Of a DNA stretch of 63,940 nucleotides, positions 26,693 through 35,200 are shown piece after piece. The stretch's first letter is position 1. Every line of letters starts with the position of its first letter. The stretch comes from QHXQ01 sp036389375 (GTDB lineage Bacteria > Acidobacteriota > Blastocatellia > Pyrinomonadales > Pyrinomonadaceae): contig DASVQA010000184.1 of assembly GCA_036389375.1 (NCBI GenBank), positions 1 through 63,940 on the forward strand, read 5' to 3'. The notes beneath the pieces are model-generated. The model was not told the DNA's origin and made no database searches. It worked only from the letters and a program-made list of their open reading frames with translations. The translations under genes were made by a program, and so were the position numbers.

Positions 26693-27222
26693 CCACGCCG
26701 ACGACACCGCGCATCATCATCACCGGCTTCATGGGCGCAGGCAAGACGACTGTTGTCCGCGCGCTCGCCGCCGAACTTCAATGCGATTGGCTCGACCTCG
26801 ATGCCTTCATCGTCGCACGCACGGGACGCACCGTGCCCGCGCTCATCGCCGCAGATGGCGAAGCAGGCTTCCGCGCGCTCGAATCTGAAGCACTCGCGGC
26901 GGCACTTGCGGGCACAGTCCGCATCATCGCGCTCGGCGGCGGCGCGTGGCCCGGCGCACACAATCGTGCGCTCGTCGCCGCGCACAACTGCGTCGTCGTC
27001 TGGCTCGACGCGCCTTTCGAGTTATGCTGGCGACGCATTGCCCGTAGCGCCGACGAGCGCCCCCTCGCGCCTGACGTGACCACCGCCCGCACGCTTTACG
27101 ATGAACGGCGCACGTACTATCAACTGGCCGCACACCGCATCAGCGTCGGCGCGACGCAAAGCGCGCACGAGATCGCGGCCGAGATTTTGACGAGACTCGC
27201 ACAGGAGCAGAAGATAAGCTAG
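26689..27222 (+). CDS. aroK: Shikimate kinase
   Basis: Phosphorylates shikimate to shikimate-3-phosphate with ATP, the step before AroA. The 177-residue protein has the P-loop TGFMGAGKTTVVRALA, the shikimate-binding Asp and Arg in DLDAFIVARTGRTV and GEAGFRALESEAL, the glycine-rich ALGGGAWPG, and the lid and adenine-binding region (CWRRIARSADERPLAPD). It overlaps aroA by 4 bp and is followed 5 bp later by the RtcB-like gene, so all three form one operon. Confidence 0.94.
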   Translation: MTTPTTPRIIITGFMGAGKTTVVRALAAELQCDWLDLDAFIVARTGRTVPALIAADGEAGFRALESEALAAALAGTVRIIALGGGAWPGAHNRALVAAHNCVVVWLDAPFELCWRRIARSADERPLAPDVTTARTLYDERRTYYQLAAHRISVGATQSAHEIAAEILTRLAQEQKIS

Positions 27223-27227
27223 AGGGC

Positions 27228-28730
27228 ATGATGATGGCGAAAGCACAGACGGACGCGAAAGCACTCAGAGTCGCAAAGACGCTCAGGAACGCCGACAACT
27301 GGAAGCATCTCGCACGCTGGCAGGGGCAGGGCTATTACGATTTGCAGACCGAAGACACGGGCGACGTGCCCGTGCGTCTCTTTTTAACCAAGCAACTGCT
27401 CGACGCGGCTGAAGACATACTCTATCGCCAGATCGTCAACGCTACGCGCTTCCCCGGCGTGCGCCTTGTCGTCATCACGCCCGACACGCACTACGGCTAC
27501 GGCGTGCCCGTCGGCTGCGTCCTCATCACCGACAAAGCAAGCGGCGCAGTCGCTATGGGCCCGGTCGGCTACGACATCGGCTGCGGGATGATGTCGGCGC
27601 GCTCTGCGGTTGAAGCCGAAGCGGCGACGCCGGAGCGGCGGCTGGCCTTTAACGGCGCGGTGATGGAGCGGGTGAACATGGGCGCGGGCGGGAAGAGTAT
27701 CAAGCTCGGGGCGTTGACGAAATCGGAGTTCAACAACCTCGTGCGCGGCGGCGCGGAGTATTACGTGGAGCGTTACGGCGCGACCTTTGATCGCAGCCGG
27801 GCGGAACGGCATCGCATCCCGGTGGATGATGATTGGCAGATTCCCTGGGGCGGGAAGGGGCAGCCGGAGCGTGGGCTTAATCAACTCGGCAGTCTCGGCG
27901 GCGGCAATCATTTTATCGAACTGCAACGCTCGGAGCAGACGGGCACGCTCTTTGTGCAGGTGCACACGGGCAGTCGCGGCTTCGGGCACGGGCTGGCAAC
28001 CAACTACTTCGAGTTGGCGCGCAGCGAAAAACCCGATCTCATCACCGACATAGACCTCGGCTACTTCACGCCCGATTCAAAGCACTACCGCGATTATCTG
28101 AACGCGGTCGCGGCGGGCGGCAACTATGCGATCCTCAACCGGCTGATCATCTTCGAGCAGGTGGCCGAGGCGTTTCGCGCGACGTTCGGCGCGGAGCTTG
28201 AGTTGATCTACGAGATCAGCCACAACCTCGTGCAGCACGAGCAGCATCCTGAATTGGGCGACGTGTGGGTGCATCGCAAGGGCGCGACGCGTGCTTTTCC
28301 GGCCGGGCATCCGGCGCTCGCGGGCACGTTCTGGGCCGAGAAGGGTCATCCCGTCCTCAGTCCCGGCAGCAACAAGGATTGGAGCTACATCCTGCGCCCG
28401 CTTGCCGGCGCGGCGCTGAGCGGCTATTCGGTCAATCACGGTTCCGGTCGCCGGCTCTCGCGCGGCGAAGCCATCCGCACGCTCTCGCAACGCGCGATTG
28501 ACGACGAATACAGAGCGGCCGGCATCGTCGTCAACACCAACGGGCGCGTGCCGCTTGACGAAGCTGCGCCGTGTTACAAGCCCGCCGAGGAGGTGGTGCG
28601 CGCAGTGGTTGAAGCGGGTCTCGCCGAGATCGAACATCGACTCTGGCCGCTCGCCTCGCTCAAAGGCGCGGACGAACGCAAGAGTAGAAAACGCGGCAAG
28701 GGTGCAAAGAAGACGAGCAAGCATTATTGA
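27228..28730 (+). CDS. rtcB: RtcB-family RNA ligase
   Basis: A 500-residue member of the RtcB family, which joins 2',3'-cyclic phosphate or 3'-phosphate ends to 5'-OH ends with GTP and Mn2+. The metal-site motifs are present: ITPDTHYGYGVPVG, VGYDIGCGMMSAR (the Cys ligand), GGGNHFIELQ, VHTGSRGFGHGL and EISHNLVQHEQH; the guanylylated His is in YSVNHGSGRRLSRGEA. No archease gene is adjacent. A run of Lys/Arg ends the protein. It starts 5 bp after aroK and is probably cotranscribed with aroAK; the physiological RNA target is not known. Confidence 0.88.
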   Translation: MMMAKAQTDAKALRVAKTLRNADNWKHLARWQGQGYYDLQTEDTGDVPVRLFLTKQLLDAAEDILYRQIVNATRFPGVRLVVITPDTHYGYGVPVGCVLITDKASGAVAMGPVGYDIGCGMMSARSAVEAEAATPERRLAFNGAVMERVNMGAGGKSIKLGALTKSEFNNLVRGGAEYYVERYGATFDRSRAERHRIPVDDDWQIPWGGKGQPERGLNQLGSLGGGNHFIELQRSEQTGTLFVQVHTGSRGFGHGLATNYFELARSEKPDLITDIDLGYFTPDSKHYRDYLNAVAAGGNYAILNRLIIFEQVAEAFRATFGAELELIYEISHNLVQHEQHPELGDVWVHRKGATRAFPAGHPALAGTFWAEKGHPVLSPGSNKDWSYILRPLAGAALSGYSVNHGSGRRLSRGEAIRTLSQRAIDDEYRAAGIVVNTNGRVPLDEAAPCYKPAEEVVRAVVEAGLAEIEHRLWPLASLKGADERKSRKRGKGAKKTSKHY

Positions 28731-28758
28731 TGCGCCGCGCCGGGCATGCGCTAGAGTC

Positions 28759-28962
28759 GAGCCACTGACGGACTTTCGCGCATTGCTCTCTGTGCTGGTT
28801 GCGGCCCACGTTGATTTCATCATGGCCGGCGGCCCGGCGGCCACCGCACACGGCTTAGCACGGCTGATGAGCGACCTCGATATTGTTTACAGTCGCACGC
28901 GCGAGAACGTGGCGCGGTTAGTGCAGGCAGTCGCGCTAGAAAAATGTAAGCGCCGCAATTAA
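28759..28962 (+). pseudogene. Truncated nucleotidyltransferase-like gene (N-terminal remnant)
   Basis: The frame reads EPLTDFRALLSVLVAAHVDF, then IMAGGPAATAHGLARLMSDL and DIVYSRTRENVARLVQAVAL before ending CKRRN and TAA. This matches the beginning of a common bacterial nucleotidyltransferase-like family (DFxALLxxL...VDFIVVGGxAAxxHGxxRxTxDLDIVY) whose members run to roughly 180-200 residues; here it stops after about 65. There is no good start codon at the expected place. It is probably a decayed copy between rtcB and the PEP-CTERM locus. Confidence 0.6.
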
Positions 28963-29040
28963 AGCCTGCGCGGAACATGCTGAGCAAAACATAATTTTCC
29001 CACCTTCATCGGTCGCAAAAATTTTCCGTCCTTATTCTCA

Positions 29041-29084
29041 CTCAAGTTTTCCTCAAGGATTTCTCAAGGCCGCTCCATATCTTG
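29041..29084 (+). promoter_or_regulatory. Phased CTCAAG promoter A (PEP-CTERM gene at 29192)
   Basis: CTCAAG occurs at 29041, 29052 and 29063, exactly 11 bp apart. Nine bases after the third copy comes TATCTT (29078-29083), a -10-like hexamer, continuing GTAACC. The arrangement recurs at 29969 and 32042. It would give a leader of about 100 nt before the ATG at 29192. A regulator binding one face of the helix, in place of a normal -35, is the simplest reading. Confidence 0.7.
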
Positions 29085-29191
29085 TAACCGTTCCGACAGT
29101 AACTTGTGCGCCCGACGGCCCGATGCGAGCGCGTCGCACACACGCGTATGGCCGTGTAGCGCGCACACGCCGTCAATTTAAGGAGAACATC

Positions 29192-29887
29192 ATGTCACGT
29201 TTCAGTCAGGCGTTTCTGTGCGCTGTTGCGCTCGTCGTGTTGGGCTGCGCCGCCGCGCAGACGACCAAGGCCGCGCCGTTGGTTTTCACCACGCGCAACG
29301 CGTTCGACATCGCCGTCCCAAGCTACAACACGATCACCTTCGACGGCCATTCCGTCCCTTACGCTAACTCTCTGGCGACGAGCGGCGTCACCTTCGCCGG
29401 TGGCAGCGCGAACTATCAGGTCGGCGTTATCGAAGGCACGAACGTCGGCGTGCCCGGCAACTTCGTGCTTACGTCTAACACCAACGCGCCGGGGCAGTTC
29501 AACGTGGACAACATCCTGATCACACCGCCGACGGGCACGCGCGCTTTTGGCTTCGACATCAAGAGCAGCAATGCGGCCCTGACCGGCGCAACCTCCGCTG
29601 GCAGTTATGAAATCTACGTCAACGGCGCGCTCGCCGCGACCGTCGTCGTGCCGAGCTTTAACAGCTTCAGCTTCATCGGCTTCACGTCCGACGTGGACAT
29701 CACTTCGCTGGCGATCCGTGCGCTCTCCGGCGGCGATCCCGTGATTGACAACGTCTCGTTTAGCGGCGCAGCGGCGCAGGAGACACCCGAACCCGCGACG
29801 CTCGTGCTGCTCGGCACGGGGCTGGCGGGCGCGGCCTCTGCCGCACGCAGGCGCAGACGCGCTGGCGCAAACCAAGCGCAGCTTTAA
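29192..29887 (+). CDS. PEP-CTERM sorting-domain protein (type A)
   Basis: A 231-residue exported protein. TAAGGAG lies 7 bases before the ATG at 29192. It has a signal peptide (AFLCAVALVVLGCAAAQTTK), a beta-sandwich body (TITFDGHSVPY, GVTFAGGSANYQV, GTRAFGFDIKSS, GGDPVIDNVSFSG) and a C-terminal PEP-CTERM signal: TPEPATLVLLGTGLAGAASA followed by an Arg cluster (ARRRRRAG). The PEP motif, hydrophobic helix and basic end are read by an exosortase that removes the tail and anchors or releases the protein. No exosortase is in the window. Close relative of the next gene; both carry the phased promoter. Confidence 0.93.
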   Translation: MSRFSQAFLCAVALVVLGCAAAQTTKAAPLVFTTRNAFDIAVPSYNTITFDGHSVPYANSLATSGVTFAGGSANYQVGVIEGTNVGVPGNFVLTSNTNAPGQFNVDNILITPPTGTRAFGFDIKSSNAALTGATSAGSYEIYVNGALAATVVVPSFNSFSFIGFTSDVDITSLAIRALSGGDPVIDNVSFSGAAAQETPEPATLVLLGTGLAGAASAARRRRRAGANQAQL

Positions 29888-29910
29888 TGCCCGGCCGCCG
29901 TGCGGGGCCG

Positions 29911-29937
29911 CCGACGTGTCGGGTGGCGACACGTCGG
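29911..29937 (+). terminator. Hairpin after first PEP-CTERM gene
   Basis: An 11-bp perfect stem, 29911-29921 with 29927-29937, and a 5-base loop; a short T run (ATTTTT) follows about 20 bases later. It lies between the stop at 29887 and promoter B, and would insulate the two genes. Confidence 0.5.
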
Positions 29938-29968
29938 GCTTGCGGGGCCGCCCGATTTTTCCGCGCCG

Positions 29969-30011
29969 CTCAAGTCTGCCTCAAGTATTTCTCAAGGGGG
30001 CAAAGTATGCT
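29969..30011 (+). promoter_or_regulatory. Phased CTCAAG promoter B (PEP-CTERM gene at 30106)
   Basis: CTCAAG at 29969, 29980 and 29991 (11-bp steps), a 9-base gap, then TATGCT at 30006-30011. The flanks differ from those of promoters A and C, so the shared spacing is unlikely to be a simple duplication. The expected leader is about 90 nt. Confidence 0.68.
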
Positions 30012-30105
30012 GCGCTCGCTTAACCGGCAACGCGAACGATCTTTTCTCTCAAGGCTTGCGTTCATCAGCCAATCCTTGAGCCGCCGTCCAAAGGAGATAA
30101 CAACT

Positions 30106-30819
30106 ATGTCCCGCATGCGCCAAACAATTATGACTGCTATGGCCCTCGGCGTGCTGCTACTCGCCAGCGCCGCGACGACCAAAGCCGTCCCGACCATCAT
30201 CACCGACCGTTCCGGGTTGGGTGCTAACAACGCGACGATTGATTTTGAAGGGCCGGCCACCAACACGAGCAGCGGTGTGCCGACCTCGTTGACCTTTATG
30301 GGCGTCACCTTCTCCGGCGACAGCCGGCGCGGCAACGCAGGCGTCGAAGTGGTCGCCCCGACCGGCAATCTCAACAACCCCACAAACGCGCTCGTCTCAA
30401 CCGGCGACAACTTCTTCTCGACTGCGGCCGATCCCGTCTTCAATCTCGTCATCACGCTGCCGACCGGCACAAATGTCATCGGCTTCGACATCAAGAACGC
30501 GAACGGCGAAGGCGCGGGCGCAGGCAGCTACGAGATTTACGTCAACGGCACGCTGTTCCAGACGATAGCGACCACCTTCAACACGTTCAGCTTCTTCGGC
30601 GTCACAGACCTGAACGGCATCAGTTCGGTCGCGATCCGCAGCCTGCTCGGCGGCGACCCCGTGATCGACAACGTCACCTTCGGCCCCGCCGCCACCGAGA
30701 CGCCGGAACCGGCCTCGATGGTGCTGCTCGGCACGGGTCTCGCGGGTCTGGCCGCTGCCGCGCGGCGGCGACGGCAGCGCAAACAAGCGGCCGCTTTTGA
30801 CCAGAGCAGCCTCGCGTGA
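30106..30819 (+). CDS. PEP-CTERM sorting-domain protein (type A)
   Basis: A 237-residue paralogue of the preceding gene product. AAAGGAGAT precedes the ATG at 30106. It has a signal peptide (AMALGVLLLASAATTKA), a body with FMGVTFSGDSRRGNAGVEVV, GTNVIGFDIKNANGEG, SYEIYVNGTLFQTI and GGDPVIDNVTFG, and the tail TPEPASMVLLGTGLAGLAAA followed by ARRRRQRK. The two proteins align over the whole body, so they arose by duplication. It is an exported, exosortase-processed surface or extracellular protein of unknown role. Confidence 0.93.
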   Translation: MSRMRQTIMTAMALGVLLLASAATTKAVPTIITDRSGLGANNATIDFEGPATNTSSGVPTSLTFMGVTFSGDSRRGNAGVEVVAPTGNLNNPTNALVSTGDNFFSTAADPVFNLVITLPTGTNVIGFDIKNANGEGAGAGSYEIYVNGTLFQTIATTFNTFSFFGVTDLNGISSVAIRSLLGGDPVIDNVTFGPAATETPEPASMVLLGTGLAGLAAAARRRRQRKQAAAFDQSSLA

Positions 30820-30866
30820 TTTTCGCCCGCGGCCGGCAAACCCCTAACCTGCAAAGGAGTGAAGCG

Positions 30867-31142
30867 ATGCGCCAGTTCACGAAACAGCCCGGTTGCCCTG
30901 CGGCGGCCACGCTTGTCGCTTATCACGAAGACGCGCTGCCCGTCCTGTCCCGGCAAGCCGTGGGCGCGCACTTGAGCAACTGCGAGTTCTGCGCGGCTGA
31001 AGCACAACTGCTCGGCCGCGCCGACCAGCAGCCGGCGGCCGAGTTCGTCGCGCCGCCCATGCCGTTCGCGCTGCGGGCGCTGGCAGAATCTATGCTCGGC
31101 GGCATCCCGCGCACCGACGATCTGCACCGCCGCGCGGCTTAA
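30867..31142 (+). CDS. Small HxxxCxxC zinc-finger (anti-sigma-type) protein
   Basis: A 91-residue protein with AAAGGAG before the ATG. The centre carries VGAHLSNCEFCAAEAQLLGR: the H-x3-C-x2-C spacing is that of zinc-binding anti-sigma factors, preceded by a further Cys (PGCP). There is no membrane helix or second domain, unlike typical ECF anti-sigmas. It has a paralogue at 57831 (HLSCCDHCGAAQHLL), and each lies next to a type-B PEP-CTERM gene, so the partnership is probably functional. It may regulate the secretion locus. Confidence 0.75.
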   Translation: MRQFTKQPGCPAAATLVAYHEDALPVLSRQAVGAHLSNCEFCAAEAQLLGRADQQPAAEFVAPPMPFALRALAESMLGGIPRTDDLHRRAA

Positions 31143-31201
31143 GGTCGAACGTAAGCACCACCCGCCTCGCTTAAATTTTTGGCCGGCTCGCTAGAGGCGA
31201 G

Positions 31202-31942
31202 ATGAATCTCATGCGTAAGCAAACGGACAGCGTCGTTGTGACGAAGGCGCGCCCGGCGTGGCGAAAAATGCTCTTTGTCTGCGCGGCGCTGCTCTGCTGC
31301 CTGTGCGCGGCGGGGCAGCAAGCGGCGCGGGCTGATGAGGTCACGCTCGGCGGTTACACCAACGGCTGCTTCGGCGTCGGCTGCACGTCGGCCGGCACGA
31401 GCAGTCAACAGAGCGTCAGCCTGCTCGGTCTGACCTACAACAACTCGACCTTTAACGGGACGACCTCCGGCGGCTTCCTCGCCATCGGCAACACGGGTCA
31501 GCCGCCCGGCACGCAGAACATCGACAACCTCGGCTCGTTCACGCTCGACCGGGGCATTAACGCCGTCTATAACGGGCAGCAGTTCACGCTGCGCGTGACC
31601 TTCACCGCGCCCGCCGGCATCGCGGGCGGCAACCCCGCGCAGTTCGAGGCGCTGCTGACCGGCAGCGTCAGCAGCGGCAACGGCGGCGTCTTCATCGACT
31701 TCGACAACACGCCGCGCAGTTTCACCTTCGCCTTCACCGACCAGCAGGGCCGGCTCGTCAACGGCTCTTTCTCCTTCAACGTCAACGACGTGTCGGTGAT
31801 CGCGGGCGGCGTTGTGCCCGTCTCCGGCAACATCACGGCGGCACAGCAATCGGCCGTGCCGGAACCGGCGACGCTGCTGCTGTTCGGCTCCGGGCTGACG
31901 GGTCTCGCGGCAGCCGTCCGCCGCAGCCGGCGCGGGCGCTAA
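31202..31942 (+). CDS. PEP-CTERM sorting-domain protein (type B)
   Basis: A 246-residue exported protein. After a long signal region (KMLFVCAALLCCLCAAGQQA) the mature protein begins ADEVTLGGYTNGCFGVGC, with a Cys pair, and continues as a beta-rich domain (GTQNIDNLGSFTLDRG, FTLRVTFTAPAGIAGG, FIDFDNTPRSFTFAFTDQQG, GSFSFNVNDVSV). The end is VPEPATLLLFGSGLTGLAAA plus RRSRRGR, a PEP-CTERM signal. The paralogue at 57083 shares the GCFxxGC start and the FDNTPRxFT block. It lies between the zinc-finger gene and the 1869-residue protein. A terminator follows. Confidence 0.93.
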   Translation: MNLMRKQTDSVVVTKARPAWRKMLFVCAALLCCLCAAGQQAARADEVTLGGYTNGCFGVGCTSAGTSSQQSVSLLGLTYNNSTFNGTTSGGFLAIGNTGQPPGTQNIDNLGSFTLDRGINAVYNGQQFTLRVTFTAPAGIAGGNPAQFEALLTGSVSSGNGGVFIDFDNTPRSFTFAFTDQQGRLVNGSFSFNVNDVSVIAGGVVPVSGNITAAQQSAVPEPATLLLFGSGLTGLAAAVRRSRRGR

Positions 31943-31971
31943 AACCGCCTGCGCGCATAGATGCTTCGAGG

Positions 31972-31999
31972 GGGCCGGCACGGGGGCACGTGCCGGCCC
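31972..31999 (+). terminator. Rho-independent terminator
   Basis: An 11-bp perfect stem (31972-31982 with 31989-31999), a 6-base loop, then AC and seven T residues. It ends the zinc-finger/PEP-CTERM unit before promoter C. Confidence 0.8.
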
Positions 32000-32041
32000 A
32001 CTTTTTTTGACTTTTCCCCGCCTTTTCGGCCGCTTTTCCGG

Positions 32042-32084
32042 CTCAAGTATTCCTCAAGAATTTCTCAAGCCGCGTGGCTATCTT
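32042..32084 (+). promoter_or_regulatory. Phased CTCAAG promoter C (1869-aa secreted protein)
   Basis: CTCAAG at 32042, 32053 and 32064, a 9-base gap and TATCTT at 32079-32084, followed by GTAACCGT as in promoter A. It drives a gene without a PEP-CTERM tail, which suggests that the regulon is extracellular proteins in general. Confidence 0.7.
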
Positions 32085-32200
32085 GTAACCGTCGCTTTGG
32101 AGTCCAGATTTTTCCCTTGAAAACATGTGCCGCCGCTCTCAGGTCGCCGTCCGGCCGACCTGCTGCTGCCAAGTTTCGCCGTTAAAGAAGGAGATGCCCG

Positions 32201-35200
32201 ATGCCACGCAATCTGTTTCAACTGCAACTCAACCGTTTCAGCGCGCACTTGCGCTTGTGCGTAGTGCTGGCCTGCGCCCTGCTCGTCGCGGCCGCCGCGC
32301 TCTCTTTCGGCCCGCGCGGCGAGGCGGCCACGCCCGCCAGCGGCACGGTGACGCAGGCCAACACGGCCGCTAACCCGCTCGTCTACACGGCGGGGCCGTT
32401 CGCCGTCGCCAATCCGTCGGGCGTTGCCGCGCTCCAATGCAGCCCCGCGCAGACCTTCCCGTGCGACGACTACGCGTTGGACGTGAACGTGCCGAACGGC
32501 TTGATTGACACGAACCAGATCAAAGTGGCCGTGCAATGGTCGAACGCGACCGCAGACTTCGACGCCTTCACCTACTTCCGTAACGCCGACGGGACGCCCG
32601 GCGGACTGGCCACTTCGTCAGGCTCGTCCGCCGACCCTGAGGTGGTGATCCTGCCCGCGATTTCGCAGAAGTATCTGATCCGCGTCGTGCCCTTCAACCC
32701 ACTTGGGCAGAGCATCACGGTCTCGATCACCTACGAGCCGAAGAATCAGAATTTCAATACGGGCACAGGCCCCGCGCCGGGCTTCCAGAACTACGCCGCG
32801 CCGAACGGGCTGGGCACGGATTCCGGCGAGCCGTCAATCGGCGCGAACTGGCAATCGGGGAACGTCATGTTCCAGGCGAGCCTGCAAACCCTGCGCGTCA
32901 AGTTCAACGACAGTGCCGTGCCGGCGACCGCGACGTGGGAAGACAAGAGTTTCCTTCTGACCTCGCTCGCTTCGCTCGACCCGATCCTCTTCACCGATTC
33001 GCACACCGGGCGCACCGTCGTCTCGCAACTCGCGGGCACGGATAGCTTCTCCGCCTACACCAACGACGACGGCGAAAACTGGACGCCCAACTCGGGCGGG
33101 CCCTTCACCTCCGGCGTCGATCACCAGACGGTCGGCGGCGGCCCCTTCGCGCCGCCGCTCACGGGCGGCACGGCCGCCTACCCGAACGCGGTTTACTACT
33201 GCTCGCAGGATTTGCTCACGGCCTTCTGCGCGCGCAGCGACGACGGCGGACTGACCTACGGCCCGACCGTGCCGCTCTACACGACCGAATGCACCGGCAT
33301 ACATGGGCACGTCAAGGTCGCGCCCGATGGCACGGTCTATGTGCCCAACCGCCAGTGCGGCACGAATCAGGGCGTCGCCGTCTCTGAGAACAACGGCATC
33401 ACGTGGTCTGTTCGCAAGGTGGTTGATAACGATCCCGGCACGACGGCGGGCGACAGCATTCCGGGCAGTTGGGATCCGTCCGTCGGCATCGGCAGCAACG
33501 GCACGGTCTATTTCGGCTACGACAACGGCGACGGTCGCCCGCGCGCCGCCATCTCACGCGACAAGGGCAAGACGTGGGTGCTTGATCAAAACGTCGGGCG
33601 CAATCTGAACATCCGCGATACGGCCTTCCCGGCCGTCGTGGCGGGCGACGACGACCGCGCCGCCTTCGCCTTCCTCGGCTCGCAAGTGCCGAGCGGCGAT
33701 CAAGCGGCGGTCTGGCATCTCTACATCGCCACGACCTACGACCGGGGCAATTCGTGGCTGACCGTTGATGCCACGCCCAACGATCCCGTCCAACTCGGTA
33801 CGATCTGTTCAAACGGCATCAGCTGTTCGGGCGGCGACCGCAACCTGCTCGACTTCATTGACGCGACCGTTGACCGCGAAGGGCGCACGCTCGTCGGTTA
33901 CGCCGACGGCTGCCTCGCCGGCTGCACCGCGCCGGCCGCGTCGCGCGCGCATCTCGCCACCATCGCCCGGCAACAGTGCGGCAGACGTTTGTTCCATCAA
34001 TTCGATCCGGCCACTGACGACTGCGCCGCGCAGCCCACGCCCACGCCGACGCCGACGCCCGTGACGGCCGACTCGTGCGACGGCGTCAACGTCGTGACCG
34101 ACAACGGGGACGACGCCGTGAATCCCGCCCCGGGCGGGTTAGCGCCGACCGATCAGGCGGACATCAAATCGGCCTCCTTCAGCCAGAGCGGCACGAACAT
34201 CGTCACCAAGATCACGGTCAAGAATCTCGGCACAGTGCCCTCGCCCGGCACGACCTTTACGTCCTACTTCGTCGCGTGGAAGGGGCCCGATGGCACGGTC
34301 TACGCTTCGCAGGCCGACGTTGATTCTTCCGGTCTGGTCTCCTACGGCTACGGGCCGTTCGACGGCGTCAATCAATTGACGACCTACAACTCGACGACCG
34401 GCACGTTCACGCCCGGCGCGGACGGTTCGATCACCGTCAACGTGCCCATGAGCGCCGTCGGCAACCCGACCATCCCCGTGACCGATGCCAACGCCACGCC
34501 GGCGGCGCGCGACACCTACGCCGTCACCATCGCGGGCGAGGGCGCGCTTGGCGCGGGTCTCATCTTCAACGCGGCGATGGATCGCGCGCCCGATTCCGGC
34601 TTCGGCGCAAACTGGGCCGTCTGCGCTGCTGAAGCGACGCCGACCCCGACGCCAACCCCGACCGCCACGCCGACGCCGACCGCAACGCCCACGCCTTCGC
34701 CCACGCCGACGAACGATGCGCGCTGCATCGCGCCCGGCGTCACGGTGGTCACCGATCCGGCCAACGATCAGACGGGCGGGCCGAGCGCGAATCAGAATCT
34801 GGACATTCGCTCGGTCGCCATCGCCGAACAGTATCCGACGGCCGGCAACGGGCAGATCGTCGTCACGATGACGGTCGCGGCGCTCGACCCGGCCACGCTT
34901 CCGCCGAACGCAACGTGGCGCGCCAGTTTCAACGCCACGCACGCCGATAACACCGTCACGACCTACTTTGTGACCGTCGCCACGAACTCCGCCGCGAATC
35001 CGGCCGGCGTCTCTTACAACTACGGCTTCGTGGACACGACGGGCGCAAGCCCCATCTCGCGCACGGTGGACGTGGCCGATGGCGGCAGCATGAACGCGAC
35101 GGCGAAGACTTTGTCCGTCACGCTCGCGCTCAACAAACTGAAGAAGCCGGTGGCGGGCACGGGCGGCGGGACGCTCTCCGGCCCCGTCGTCGATCTGTCG

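Noticed and set aside
29041..32084. Sigma-54 promoters before the PEP-CTERM genes, as known for some exosortase systems
   Set aside because: No GG-N10-GC element at -24/-12 is present at the matching position; the phased CTCAAG element is a different layout.
34635..34716. Tandem ACGCCGACC-type repeats as a possible CRISPR or minisatellite
   Set aside because: They encode the Thr-Pro linkers of the giant secreted protein in frame; there are no spacers. No CRISPR array was seen anywhere in the window.
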